Below are positions 23,293 through 34,955 of a stretch of DNA of 64,000 bases, piece after piece (positions within the stretch are counted from its first letter, which is position 1; each line of letters starts with the position of its first letter). The notes below the pieces were generated by a model. That model had not been told where the DNA came from. It worked only from the letters and a program-made list of their open reading frames with translations, and ran no database searches. Made by a program: the position numbers and the translations under genes. Source of the DNA: Pseudoneurospora amorphoporcata (taxonomy: Eukaryota; Ascomycota; Sordariomycetes; Sordariales; Sordariaceae); the NCBI GenBank assembly GCA_033297205.1, contig MU859067.1, forward strand, positions 1 to 64,000. The letters are read 5' to 3'.

Positions 23293-24253
23293 ATGTCGGA
23301 TGTTCAGGAGCGTTTGAAGAAGCTGGGCGCCTCGGCCCGTATCGGTATGTTGTCGCCCGTGTTTTTCGCTCTGTAGGCTGAGGTTCTGTTCGAGAGGCTA
23401 ACAATGGTGGTTTCCCTCCGCTTTAGGGTATGTAGAAATTTGATTATCACTCGTCAATCGCTCTCGCACACAACACGCACAAAAAAACGAGCCAGCACCG
23501 AATTACCCCTCCATTCTTTCGCGCGCGCCCTCGAATATCCCCCACACAAAACCTCCTCCCGCGAGCCCTGCGAAAGACGAGATGAGAAACATGCAAATGC
23601 AGACAAAACGAAGGGCTTTTGATTTCTGACAATGGACTTTTTTTTTTTGAAATGAAATAGTGGCAAGGGTACTCCCCGCAGAAAGGTCAAGAGAGCGCCT
23701 GCCCGCTCCGCTGGCGATGACAAGAAGCTCCAGGCCACCCTCAAGAAGGTCAATGTTCAGCCCATCCAGGCCATCGAGGAGGTGAACATGTTCAAGTCCG
23801 ACGGCAACGTCATCCACTTCGCCGCTCCCAAGGGTACGTACCGATACGTCCGGTCTCTGTTTAGCGATATGGAGGAGCCACCTTGGACTAGGTTTGGTCA
23901 GAACTCTTTATATGCGAGAGTTATGGCCAAATCAGTTGCAGAGCTCCTGATATCGCGACAACTAAGCTCCAACTTTGCTTGGGGGAACCTGTCTGCTAAC
24001 AAACTGTGTTTCTCGCCCAACAGTTCACGCCGCTGTCCCTGCCAACACCTTCGCCATCTACGGCAACGGTGAGGACAAGGAGCTCACTGAGCTCGTCCCC
24101 GGCATCCTTAACCAGCTCGGCCCCGACTCCCTCGCATCCCTCCGCAAGCTCGCCGAGAGCTACCAGAACATGCAGAAGAACGAGAAGGACGCTGAGGAGG
24201 ATGACATCCCCGATCTTGTTGCCGGCGAGAACTTCGAGAGCAAGGTCGAGTAA
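23293..24253 (+). CDS. EGD1: Nascent polypeptide-associated complex subunit beta (NAC beta, BTF3)
   Basis: The product is 151 residues and, with NAC alpha, binds emerging chains at the ribosome exit. It starts MSDVQERLKKLGASARI, contains the ribosome-binding GGKGTPRRKVKR and the NAC domain (EEVNMFKSDGNVIHFAAPKV, NTFAIYGNGEDKELTELVPG, LGPDSLASLRKLAESY), and ends in an acidic tail. Exons: 23293-23344, a single base at 23427, 23661-23833 and 24024-24253. The one-base exon is needed to restore the near-invariant RIGGKGT; joining exon 1 straight to 23661 shifts the frame. The intron before it (GTATGT, CTAAC, TTTAG) and after it (GTATGT, CTGAC, ATAG) both have strong signals. The total (456 nt) closes exactly. 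Confidence 0.93.
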
Positions 24254-24855
24254 ATTACAAAAAAATAAAATACTCCCTCTCTCTGTTTGATTCCCCCACA
24301 AAACGCGGTTCTTCCTGGTTCATTTTTGTGGTGAGACTTATCATGGCGTGCTGCGTTGGGGAATTACGGCGTCTCTTTCAAACCCGCCCTTGGTCGTTCA
24401 ATGTCTTCTTCTGATGGCTTATATCGGTGCGGAGCCGGGAAATGATATCTGGATGGTATTTTTGCTGTCATGTTTCCATTCAAGGACAAGGGATGTTATT
24501 TGGCACATGTGGCAACGACGCGGAAAGACGTGTGAAATCGTCTTGGCCCGCCTCGCTTGCCTCCTGGACTCTACGGGGAAAGGCTGTGGGCGAAGTGATG
24601 GATATATGAATGCTATATGCTACGTCGGTAAATAAGCGATGTATATAACAAAATCAAAACAACTGCCCAAGCATTGGTAAAAGCTTCCTTCCTATCACTA
24701 ATGGGTAAGTTGGAATCAGGCATCGTGGCCCATATGAAGAGACAAAGATGGTTGGCAGACGAGATATGCTTTGCGTTGAAGTGTGATCTGAACGTCACTC
24801 GTACACGCTGTACATGATGACTCCATATCTCTCAAGTCCTGCCTCAACATCCCTT
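24254..24855. other. Convergent intergenic region between NAC beta and Tad1
   Basis: Shared 3' flank of two convergent genes. No gene recognised; an AATAAA-like word (AAAAATAAAATA) follows the NAC beta stop. Confidence 0.55.
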
Positions 24856-26433
24856 TTACTCAAGCTTAAAGCCCCCATCCCCGGTATTCCTCATCCAGCC
24901 TTTCAACGCCACCCTCTTCGTCTCTTCCTTTGCCCTCCGTCTCCCCTCAAGCAAAGTACTTCCATTCTTGATCTCATCATACACAAGGTCCGTACTTCCC
25001 AGGCTTCGCTCGATCTCGACATCACCCTCAGACCACATCACCGAACAAACCTCCCTCGCCAAAGCCCACATCTTCCTCCGAGAAAGCAGACTCGCTCCTC
25101 GCAGATCAAACTGCTTCCGGCCCTGCAACACACCACCCACCAGGCCCTCTCCGTCCCGCGGACCGTTGAGAGTCCACGAGGTGGCGAGGTTGCTTGCTAT
25201 GAGCTTCTTTGCCTCCGTCGTGTCTGTCGAAGGAGAACCAGAGGGAAGTATAACCCTCCTAGAAAAGGCAAACTCCAACCCCGTCGTCTCAACCTTAAAT
25301 TCTCGAAAGACATATCCCGTACCCTCCAGCTCCGCGCTCACGCTCGCGTCAAGTAAAGGCGCCATCCGTCCCCCATCAGCAGCAGAAGCAGAGAAACACC
25401 GCTTGCATGCTGTAGCGGAATATTGAGACTCGGGCAACACGACGCTGGACAGGTATGCGTTCGCAGGCGAGACCAGCGTGCTGGTGAGAGAGGACAGAAG
25501 CGAGGTCACTTGTTTGAGAGCGAGCTTGTCAGAGCAGGACTTGGATAAGCTGGGCGGGGCATCGCCCCGCGAGGGCTTGCGGCGGACGATGCCGAGCTGG
25601 GAGAAGTAGGCGCGGCCCGGGAGGGCGGTGGTGTCGTCTGTTGGCACTAGTGCTGGGTTAGGGGTTTCGGTTGGAAGATCTCCTGGTGCTGGGGAGGGGA
25701 TTTCCCAGGGTGAAGCGTCGTCTTGGGCGGCCATGATTAGTTCCATGCTTGCGTCTCCGCCTGTGAAGTGGTGTTAGTCATGACCAAGAAGTTTTGATAG
25801 TGGACACACGTACAAGGCGCTTCAGAGCAGTACATGTGTAGGCTCACATCTTCTCTCCAGGCGAACGGCTGCCCTTGCCATACGTCTGTTGTTTGTTGTT
25901 GTTCCTGGTCTTCATGCTGTGCTGTGGTCCTTCGGTAGATGAACTCGGACTGCGAGGCACCACCCCCCTGAAGAGCGAGGCGTTTACACTCCTCGAGAAC
26001 GAACCGGTTGATAGCTCGTATGGCAAGTATCTCGGCGTGCCAGTCATGAATGGCCACCCCATTAGCTTGGGGCAGCTTGGATGCCGGCAGGCACTTCATG
26101 CCAGTTCTGAGACCTCATTTGCATGTTTTAGTCTCACCAACAGAAAAGACGATTTCGTGTGATCACGAGGCACATTGGACACTCGAGCGGCCTCGGAAGC
26201 CTATCGTACGTACTTACGCCAAAGCTACACATTTCAGTCCATTTGGGCCTATAGATCGTGTTAGTTAAGAAGTTTGGAAGTTTGTTTCACGTACGAGCAC
26301 AACCTTTCGCTACAATGCCCGCCATGGGAACCCATTCATGAAGACCATTGTCGCGGACACTGGGCTTCCGTTTGGCAGGGAGTTTGCTGAACTCTTCAAG
26401 AACAGCAGAGGCTATTGCGTCCGCTTCGGCCAT
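24856..26433 (-). CDS. TAD1: tRNA-specific adenosine deaminase Tad1 (ADAT1)
   Basis: Minus-strand exons 26433-26295, 26248-26218, 26106-25814 and 25760-24856 give 455 residues with exact phase closure. Tad1 deaminates A37, next to the anticodon of tRNA-Ala, to inosine. The zinc and catalytic residues of the deaminase domain are visible: H80 and E82 in IHDWHAEILA, C155 in CSEAPCGDAS, and C230 in KSCSDKLALK. The ADAR/ADAT1 C-terminal domain follows (VSPANAYLSSVVLPESQYS). Introns have strong donors (GTACGT, GTAAGT, GTACGT); the second exon is only 31 bp. The start ATG at 26433 is the first in frame with EWVPMAGIVAKG. It is divergent to the eL24 gene. Confidence 0.93.
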
Positions 26434-27043
26434 TCTAACTTTGCAAATGGAGGCCTGTGTAATTTGGTGTTTTCGTAAGTTTGGATGAGAGGGAAAGCGG
26501 ACAACCCCAAGCTCTTACGACGAAGCACATGTCGCTTGACAAGGGTTGGGGTTAGCACTTGATGGCCATTGTTCAACGTGGAAGTGCACTGCAGCCAAAC
26601 AACAAAGCAGACTGGATGAACCTAATGCAAATCATGAAAAAGCACACATATTCGGGGGGAATTTCCAAAGCGGCATTGAAAGTGTAAATTTTTCATGCCC
26701 GGCAGCTATAATGGTGATGCACTGCGCCCAGAGTTGAAGCTGATGTTCGTTGTTAATAGCGAGTTGCCTATTGATTTGCTGGAGGATGACGTCCTACAGC
26801 CCACATCAGCTGGCAATAAGTGGCGGCAATTGAGTTCTGCCCGCGTTGACAGCCCGCTGCCAGCCCACTTGAGCCACCCCAACGCTGGGGTGGATATCAT
26901 GGTCCGTGCATTCAGCCTATCACAGGGCAGCCCTATCGCACAACCTCGCTGCGGGAAGAAATTGAGGAAAATCGACGCTGGAACATTGCACCTTCGAGGA
27001 AGCATCTCCCGACAACCGACAATCTCGACAGCAAACCGCCACA
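26434..27043. promoter_or_regulatory. Divergent promoter region between Tad1 and eL24
   Basis: 610 bp separates two divergent start codons, so it must contain both promoters and leaders. No conserved operator was identified by eye. Confidence 0.6.
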
Positions 27044-28007
27044 ATGAGAACGTACGACGATAGCTTCTCCGGCCAGAGGATCTACCCTGGAAAGGTACGC
27101 GTTTTTTGCCCGTCCAAAATGATTTACGGCTGGAAAATGCGACCGGGATCTGGACCCGTGGAGAAACGGTCTTGGTCTTGGATTTGGGGAGGGACCGATT
27201 TTGCGAGAGCGAGGGAGGGATATTGAAGGATCTCGTCCCCGCGACGCCAACGACATTTTGAATGAGGGGCATCATGGAGGACCAACAGGAACAACAAGAG
27301 GAGGGATGTATAGGCCACCGTGACAAAAGTGCTGACATGTTTTCTTTGAAACCGTTAGGGTAAGCTGTACGTCCGTGGCGACAGCAAGATCTTCCGTTTC
27401 CAGAACGGCAAGTCCGAGTCGCTTTTCCTCCAGCGCAAGAACCCCCGCCGCATCGCCTGGACCGTTCTCTACCGTCGCCAGCACAAGAAGGGTATCTCTG
27501 AGGTACGCAAGAAACCACATATCCGCACTCGGGCCCATTCTTCTTCACCCGTTGCGTACACCGTCACCAGCCCCCTGTTCTACCGATTCCGCCGAAACAA
27601 TATCGAAGACCTCGAGATTATGACGGAAAGGGATATCGCGAATATGGCTGCATAGGATGCGCGCGCAACTGGGTGTAGGGGATGAAGGGGGGAAACCGTT
27701 GCGCGAAGCAGATGACTGACACCCATTACAGGAGGTTGCCAAGAAGCGCTCCCGCCGTACCGTCAAGGCCCAGCGTGCCATCGTCGGTGCTTCCCTCGAT
27801 GTGATCAAGGAGCGCCGCTCCATGCGCCCCGAGGCCCGCTCCGCCGCCCGTCTCGCCGCCATCAAGGAGTCCAAGGCCAAGAAGCAGGAGGCTCAGGCCG
27901 CCAAGAAGGCTGAGAAGGCCAAGAACGCCGCCACCCCCAAGGGCCGTGTCACCTCCAAGCAGGGTGCCAAGGGTGCGCACGTCAAGGTCGCTGCCAACTC
28001 CCGTTAA
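27044..28007 (+). CDS. RPL24: 60S ribosomal protein L24 (eL24)
   Basis: Exons 27044-27094, 27359-27502 and 27732-28007 give 156 residues. eL24 sits on the large subunit and bridges to the small subunit. MRTYDDSFSGQRIYPGK is followed by GKLYVRGDSKIFRFQNGKSE and KNPRRIAWTVLYRRQHKKGI, the conserved eL24 core; the C-terminal exon is a Lys/Arg/Ala-rich extension (KKRSRRTVKAQRAIVGASLD). Introns of 264 and 229 bp near the 5' end are typical of fungal ribosomal protein genes. Codon use is strongly biased to C-ending codons, as in highly expressed genes. Confidence 0.96.
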
Positions 28008-28650
28008 ATGCGGTCTTGTCGGTCGGGGAACACGATGATGTGAAGGGGAGAATGGAATGTCTTTACGGTCCTGCGTGGCAAGCTGGAAGGGATACGCGGA
28101 GTCGGTCTGGTCGCGGTTCTCGGTTCTTTTTTTTTTGCCTGCACTCAGCTGGAGGGTTTTCGTCTCGTTTAACGAAAACAATACAACAGCTTGGTTTCTG
28201 GAAGGGCCGGTTGCATGGATCCCTGCGTCCAACGGATATTGGCATCAAACGCTTTGCATGGGTAGCTTAACAGAATGCCGACTTATGCATTGGTCAAGAA
28301 CGAACAAAACACATATCCCACCTCCCTGTGACACTAGGGAGGCGAGAGACAGTTTCCGGGCCGTTAGGACGAAGGAAACGGGGATTGGCAATTATAATAT
28401 AACGCTGCACGGCGAAAGATTCAGCGGGCAAAAGGCATTTCACGCGGCTTCTATTCTCTATACGTCGTGATACTCTATCAAACGGATACCCAGTCACCAT
28501 AAGAGTCTCCCGCGATCACCATCGCGTCTCCCTTGACATATGTTTGGTTCTCATTATATCTCTATATGAACTTGTTGCCAGTGATATCATTACTATGTGT
28601 CTTTGTTTTGTTTATCCCTTTGGCTCTTCCACCCCACTTTTCCTATCCAT
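28008..28650. other. Convergent intergenic region between eL24 and the peroxiredoxin
   Basis: Shared 3' flank of convergent genes; no gene or repeat recognised. Confidence 0.55.
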
Positions 28651-29296
28651 TTAAAGCTTAGCCAGGACACCCTCGGCACCAGTGTTGGCGATGCTCCCAG
28701 GCACCTCATCCAACTCGGCGTAGGTAACCTTGCCGTGGTCGATGACAATGGCATAACGCTTGGTGCGGTCACCCTGAGTCCAGCCGATGGTCTTGCTGAA
28801 CTTGCAGTCGGCGTCGGACATGAAGAGCTATTCATTTGTTGCATGTCAGTCAATCATCGCGTTGTTTGTGAGGCAGGGGGGAACGGTATGAAATATCACT
28901 CACAATAGATTCATCCTTGACACCGTTGGCCTTGCCCCAGGCGGCCATCACCCACGCATCGTTGCTGGCAATGAACATGATCTGGTCGACGCCCTTGGAC
29001 TTGAACTCCTCGAGCTTGGCAAGGTACGAGGGGACGTGCTGCTGCTGGCAGGTGGGGGTGAAGGCACCGGGGACGGCGACGAGGACGACCTTCTTGTTGG
29101 CGAACTCTGTGTGGATGAACTTGTGTTAATACCATGATCGATGTCAATGTGAGAATATGATGAGATGTTACTTACCCTTGCTGGCATCGTACTGGATGGG
29201 GAGACCGCAGACGGTGAGGTCGGTGTCGCCGCTGGGAGCGATGTAGGTGAAGGTAACACCTTCGGGGAACGAATCACCGGCCTTGAGAGCAGACAT
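28651..29296 (-). CDS. Type 5 peroxiredoxin (thioredoxin-dependent peroxidase)
   Basis: Minus-strand exons 29296-29176, 29106-28904 and 28827-28651 give 166 residues, the standard Prx5 length. It should reduce H2O2 and organic hydroperoxides using thioredoxin or glutathione. The peroxidatic Cys is C61 in VPGAFTPTCQQQHVPSYL, matching the PxxxTxxC signature. Other family marks are SNDAWVMAAWGK, FMSDADCKFSKTIG and the end GVLAKL. No targeting sequence is obvious and the C-terminus is not a typical SKL signal (AKL is a weak variant), so cytosolic or peroxisomal location is open. Fungal orthologues include Aspf3-type allergens and yeast Ahp1. Confidence 0.94.
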
Positions 29297-30475
29297 TTTG
29301 GTTGTTATTTGGGTTTTTGGTGGTAAAGTTCGTGAGATTTGAGCTTTTGAGGAAAGATGAGAAGTGCGAGTTTGTTGTGATGGAATTAAAAGCTTGAGGA
29401 AGTTGACGAAGCTATAAGAAGCTGATGTGTTGTTATCAGATCGCATTTCCAATCACAGCGGGGTCGCTTTGGAGGGGTTCTCCGTTCTCCGTCCGGGCGG
29501 CTAGGAACCATTGCGAAACCTCCAGTAACATCAACCGGACGCCATCGACAGTGGAGACCTCCGAGCAGTTGCCCTGAAAAGGGTGGCCGTTAAGGTGCGT
29601 GCCCTTTCTCAGTCTCCTCAGTGAACGCCATCACTTGCCTGTCCATTTCACATCAAAGTGGGACAGACCTCGTCACTCAAAGATTGTTGAACTGCGCGAT
29701 CGCCCAGCTTCATTGCATGCCGTGCGAGACTGATCACAAGCGGCCGAATGGCCTCTTTTACTCATTCCCTTTTTGTCATTTCCAGAAGCTCACGGTTTCT
29801 TGTGTGGCCGACAACCGAACGATTGTCCTCGAGATTTCTCGCCTCCGAGAACGGCTCGTACCTTCCCCTCCTCTTTCACTTTACGGTGCAATTGAGAAAA
29901 AGGAAAACAGCCATTGCGAAGGGAGGTTGTCCGGCGTTTAGGCAAGTGCCTCTGCGGTGGTTTCCCTCGGTTTCATCTCGGTGTTTAAGTTGCCCCGAGG
30001 ACCTTGATGTCCCTTGAACGCGGCATGGTACAGAGACGATTCTCCTAATCCTTCTCAAACCATCAACGCTCGCGAACCCGTCATTGAGACAGTCATACAT
30101 TTTCTGATTGTCACTCAAACAATGATCACTCAACCATATATGCCTGCTTATCACTAGACCAAGGGCTTGGCCAAAAGAGGTGTCTCGCACCGAACTATGA
30201 CAGCTCGTTTTCGAACCCCGCCGGCTCGGATCCGTCTATGACTCCTGTCTGCCGTCAGCACGTACGACCTGGGGGTCATAGTCACTGGATTGTGCTGACC
30301 TTCAATACAAATTAAAGGTCAATCTTTTATATAGTTTGTCCTCCAAATCACATTATACTTCGCTCAAGAACCATCGGGATATCAATCGTTGATTGTCCGC
30401 CCCTCCTGTTCCCCACGCTTATTCAAGTTCCCTGTTACCCGTGTTTTGATACCTTCATACTCTTTACCCGTCGCC
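29297..30475. promoter_or_regulatory. Divergent intergenic region between the peroxiredoxin and the DUF1348 gene
   Basis: 1.18 kb holds the promoters of both divergent genes. No coding frame stands out. A GGGTTCGAAA word on the minus strand near 30213 resembles a pol III B box but has no correctly placed A box. Confidence 0.55.
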
Positions 30476-31083
30476 ATGGCAACCGAGTCAAAGCCCCCGT
30501 TTCCGCCGTTCACCGCCGAAACAGCCAATATCAAAGTCAAGGCCGCGCAAGACGCGTGGAACACAAAGTGACTATACCATCGTTATCTGCTTGAAATCCG
30601 ATTGTTGTTGGCTGACATCTGTCGACTTTGAGAAATGCGGAGGCCGTCCAGATGGCCTACACTCCAGACTCCATCTGGAGAAACCGCGATACCTTCCTGC
30701 AAGGACGACTGGAGATCGTTGAGTTCTTGAAGAAAAAGTGGTCAAGAGAGAATGGCTATCGCTTGAGGAAGGAACTCTTTGCTTTTACAGACAACAAAGT
30801 CAGTCCATTTTCCCGATGGCAGCCGGTCAGAAGCAACGTCACGGCCCAGAGCTAATCTTCGTGTCCACGGAGCCAGATCGCCGTTCAGTTTTGGTACGAG
30901 TGGTATGACGAGTCCGGTCAGTGGTGGCGGACATATGGTCTTGAAGACTGGACTTTTGCCGACAATGGCCTCATGAGAAAGCGGCAGATGAGCGGGAATG
31001 ATGTGAAGATTGCGGAAGAAGAGCGTTGGTTCAAGGAAGGTGTCGATGTTAACGAAGTGTCAATCAGCGAGAAGCACTGGTGA
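30476..31083 (+). CDS. NTF2-like/SnoaL-fold protein of the DUF1348 family
   Basis: Exons 30476-30567, 30633-30798 and 30877-31083 give 154 residues, the normal family size. Conserved blocks are visible in order: ETANIKVKAAQDAWNTKNAE, SIWRNRDTFLQGR, LKKKWSRENGYRLRKELFAF, IAVQFWYEWYDESGQWWRTY and GLEDWTFADNGLMRKRQMSG. The family adopts a cone-shaped NTF2-like fold found in bacteria and fungi; its biochemical role is not established. Introns (65 and 78 bp) have GTGACT/GTCAGT donors and GCTGAC/GCTAAT branch sites. The conserved proline-rich C-terminal end of many family members is replaced by a short VSISEKHW end. Confidence 0.9.
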
Positions 31084-31501
31084 ATGATATCCAGGTCCGC
31101 CAGAAAACTGCAAGGTACGACCTGCAAGTTTGGCATGAAGCGAGTCCTGGTACCTGCTCCTGGTGGGAAGGAACATTGACCAGAGGGATATCATGTACGG
31201 CCGGGCATATGCGAAACCTTATGGCAGGTGCCGATTTATCTTTTCCTACAACACCGAAAACTTGAACCCGTGGTGGCAGCACGAGAGTGTTAGATTCGGA
31301 TGGAAATCCAACATTTTCCGCACCTTCACAAGATTTCGTCCGAACAATCTCAGCAAGGAGTCAGCCCGCAATCTCCTTGGTTTTGGGCCCGCTGTCCTTG
31401 GTTTAGTCAAATCGTAATTTTTCCCCGTCGATAAAGGCAGCTCCATGGCAATCGAGCAAGCGACCAGGAACACTTGACCGGTGATTCCCAATCATTTTAG
31501 C
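31084..31501. other. Short intergenic spacer
   Basis: Separates the DUF1348 gene from the nuclease relic. Nothing recognised. Confidence 0.5.
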
Positions 31502-33258
31502 ATGCCGAAGAACGGAAACTCACAGTTCAAGCCTAGCCCCAGGTCAGTACGTCCATGGTTCGAAAAAGTGTTTTGTGCAAGAGATTAACTTGGACAGTGT
31601 TTGGGACGTAGCTCCTCCTCGCGAGAGTTTGGACCTGGCGAAATGGTCCGCCGATCATTTCCAGCGACACGGCCGGCCGTTGAGACTGGCTATCGACGCG
31701 CATTACTGGCAAGTTCACTTTGAGAATGATTTGAAGGTCGACTGGCTACGCAAAAGTTTGTTACCATGGGCATCCCTTACAAGACTTTGGCAATACAGAT
31801 TGCAAAAGGCTGACGGCTGATTTTTCCAGACTCTCGCGAGGTTAATGCGGTCGAGAAAGTATTTATGTACCAAACTATGACCTTGCTGGAGCTGATCATA
31901 CACATTGTTTTCGTCTTTGATGGCCCTGATCGCTACAATGGCTCGATCATATTTCAAAACCAAGCAAGCCGGAAAGTATACGTTTCCTCAAAGACCTATT
32001 GAACCATCTTGGTGTCCCTTTCCATTAGGCGTCCGCAGAGGCAGCCCCCACATGCGTTAAGCTCCAGCAGCTGGGCGTCGTCGATGCGGTTTGGACGAAC
32101 CACAGCGTGGCCCTCACATGGGGATGCCAAGATATCGTCTTGTTCAAGAAGCAGGAACGAAAATGGAAGGGCACAGGCATAAGCAACGAGTCCGTAACGA
32201 AGCATGATGCCTTGGCTTTGCTGCAAAAGTGCGATCTCGACCATCCGAGCCTCGTTCTAGAGCTCTTGCTCGGTGGCCGAATATTCAAGAGGCCTTCCGG
32301 GAGTCAGTCATGAGACTGCCCTCGAAATTGCACAGAACGCCAAGCAATTGGCTAGAACGATGTGCGATCTCTTCGGTGATAATGCGGACAGGTTGGAGAG
32401 GAACAAATGGTCAGTCATAACTCAGTTCGAAACCTCATGAAGCTGACAACGCTGACCTCTCCAAGGCAAGCACGCTTCCGAGCTTTTCTTAAGGATAACG
32501 GCTATCACTCCGTGACCATCCCGAATAACTTCCCCGATCCGAAAGCCATCGATCGATACCGAAATCCACCTGTACGTCCAGAGGAAACTTTACGAAATCT
32601 GCTTTGCCTACGACATGGATGGACTCGATCACTGTCAGATAACCTCGCTGACATCTGTCAATTTCTCAACCGGAACTTCCACTCTTACCCCTCCATCAAG
32701 TGGCCTATACGACACCTCACAGGGCTCGAATTAAACTACAAGTTGCTCGAGGGCTCGTTGAGGGATACCCCAAACGCCTGTGAGGGTATCAAGATTCCTG
32801 CTACACTGGGGGACAGTCTTCGCTGTAACGCCACCGTCTCATCATCCGTACTGCTTCCAGGATTCACCAAGATATACGATATGTGGTCAACCCACGAAGT
32901 CAAATGCAGTGTGTTGTCTTGTGTTGTTCGGAAAGGACTACCCCCTGAGCGGCTGCCGTGTCCCAGATCTCAGGACAAGGGGTCGGCGAAGCGGAAGAGG
33001 AAGACCGCTGAGCAGAAAACTACAAAGCAGAACAAGAAGTCCAAAGTTCCTAGTGTCAGGACACCACATGAAGCCACACAGTTGCTGCAAGCAACTCCAA
33101 AAAGCGGCAACACACAAGACGAGAAGGCGTCTTCGTCGACATGGCAATTTCGCATCCCACCTTTGCCGCAGGGTTTGGCGTTTTCTCAACCACGGCAGTC
33201 ACCGATCGACACTCTATCGTCGAGTCTAGAACTATACGACCTGCTATCACAAGAGTGA
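31502..33258 (+). pseudogene. Decayed XPG/GEN1 (Yen1)-family 5'-flap or Holliday-junction nuclease
   Basis: A plausible start is ATG 31502 with introns at 31543-31597, 31756-31829 and 32408-32462. N-domain matches are SVWDVAPPRESLDLAKW and GRPLRLAIDAHYWQ, then HIVFVFDGPDR. The I-region continues in another frame after about 31995 (LLNHLGVPFH, TAG at 32027-32029, then LQQLGVVDAVW), with a further shift near 32275, after which GLPGVSHETALEIAQ and FPDPKAIDRYRNPPV appear. Two frameshifts and a stop argue for a pseudogene. The metal-binding acids are also gone: the family's acidic D-D-x-D loop after VDAVW reads TNHSVALTWGC, and the EAEAE-type motif has lost acids. The C-terminal 284-codon frame from 32407 is open, so an N-terminally lost short protein is possible. 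Confidence 0.8.
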
Positions 33259-33898
33259 GCGGAGTGGGCATGCCGGGCGGTGCAACTCCGAATTACGTCG
33301 GTGAACGATCGCTAAAATACCGAGTTACCACCGCGCCAATGATAACTGGACTGCGCTGATGGGTCTCAAATACCGGACCTAAAAGGAGATATATTAGGGC
33401 AGGGCAGCACAAAATGATAATCTTACAAAGTCTCGTGATCATGCTCCAATCCAGCGGAAGATGAAACTTGAACAATGAGCTCGTCCATGTCTTCTGATCA
33501 TACGCTCATCCGTAATAACTGATAAAACCGGATGAGCAGAATGACTCGGGACACTCCTCCATGATTCCATCACCAGCTCGACCAGATACTCCGGACAGCC
33601 CTTGGACCTTAGACCAAAAGGAAAAAGATCTGGCCTCCATTCGGAAATGTGGCGAGTCTGCTTTGATGATGATCACCATGGTCCCTGCTGGGGAGTTCGT
33701 TGGGGTTCTGCCAAGGGTGCGCTTACCAACAGCGCGGTTCGGACCGTTCCGCTGGGACAGACAGGGGGGTGATGGAATTCATCCGAGTGAGCAGGTGGCA
33801 GCATGAGGAGCGTGGAAGTCTGGAAGTTTTCCAAGTATTTACTAAAAGAGTCAAACGTTTCTTATGGTTATTTCTGGTGGAAAGTTTACAATTCAATA

Positions 33899-34208
33899 CT
33901 GGTTTGTTTGTTGGTTTGGTTCTTCGGCCATGGGCTGAGCAGGGGGGATTCGGAGCTCTCATTGGCCGCCAAAGAGATAAATCGGCCTCCGTTTAAAGCG
34001 TCATGGGACAATGGCAAGGGATGAAAACGCCACAGAAGCCTCTTGATGCCTCTATCCGTCTACTCTCCAGGCCCTCAAGGCTGGAAGATATAAGAGAGCA
34101 ATCCCCTCCGACGGCACCCGTCCGCTCGAAACCCGAATACTTTTCTACTTTTCACTGGCTCAAGTTTGGAGATGGACGTTTTTTGTACCAAACTAACAAA
34201 CAAACCAG
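33899..34208. repeat. 310-bp unit with 22-bp terminal inverted repeats
   Basis: CTGGTTTGTTTGTTGGTTTG begins the left end (33899-33920) and the right end (34187-34208) is its reverse complement with one mismatch in 22. A single additional half-site (CTAACAAACAAACCAG) occurs near 38354. No target duplication is visible, so transposition is only possible. Confidence 0.5.
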
Positions 34209-34955
34209 GGTTATTAGATTGTAGTGTGGTTTTTGTTGATGTGTTCTGATTGTGTTGAATTGCATGGGAGATGTATCGGAGTGTTGATGAGATATCGCAC
34301 GAGAAGGGAATGTATCAGCGAAGATTAACGATGCTCTAACGTGGCTAATATGGATCATGTTTTGGTAAATAGATTTTTGAAAGATCAAGGTTGCCTTGAT
34401 CAGCTTTCAGTCACAGTACCCTGCCTTTTACGCAGAGTGCGTGGCTTATCAATGATCTCTTTACCTGCAGATGGTGACAAGACATCCATAGGCCTTTAAG
34501 GTATGCCAGCTTCAAAGGTCTCATGTATTCTTCACAAATATCTGACTGCCTCCAGAGTTCATGGACCAAGATGAGGTGAACGTAAACACGTGTTTTTTTT
34601 TCTCTTTTTTTCCATGTATTGTTTTTTCGTTTTGTTTTTAGGGTCATGGTCATGGTCACAAATCAAGGACCTCAGAGACACCCCCTGATGGCTATTCCGT
34701 GAAGTATTGCCACTATGGGCATGCTAAAAAGGTTTTAACGTATCGATCGGTTAACGTGTGGTATGGTGCATGCAGAAGAGGAAGTAAAGACGTGAGTTCA
34801 AACGTCGCCCAGCATCCGCTTCGCATAGCAAGTGGATTTCTTTCTTCACCCAAAAAAATTCCCAAAACTCTTTTCCACAACGAAAATGAATGATAAAAAT
34901 CACAAACCCTAATTTGCATAATTCCCAGACATACTCCAACTTGGTAAAAAAGAGA

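Noticed and set aside
30180..30240. Possible tRNA gene near a GGTTCGAAA word
   Set aside because: The A-box-like word lies on the wrong side of the B-box-like word and no cloverleaf can be drawn.
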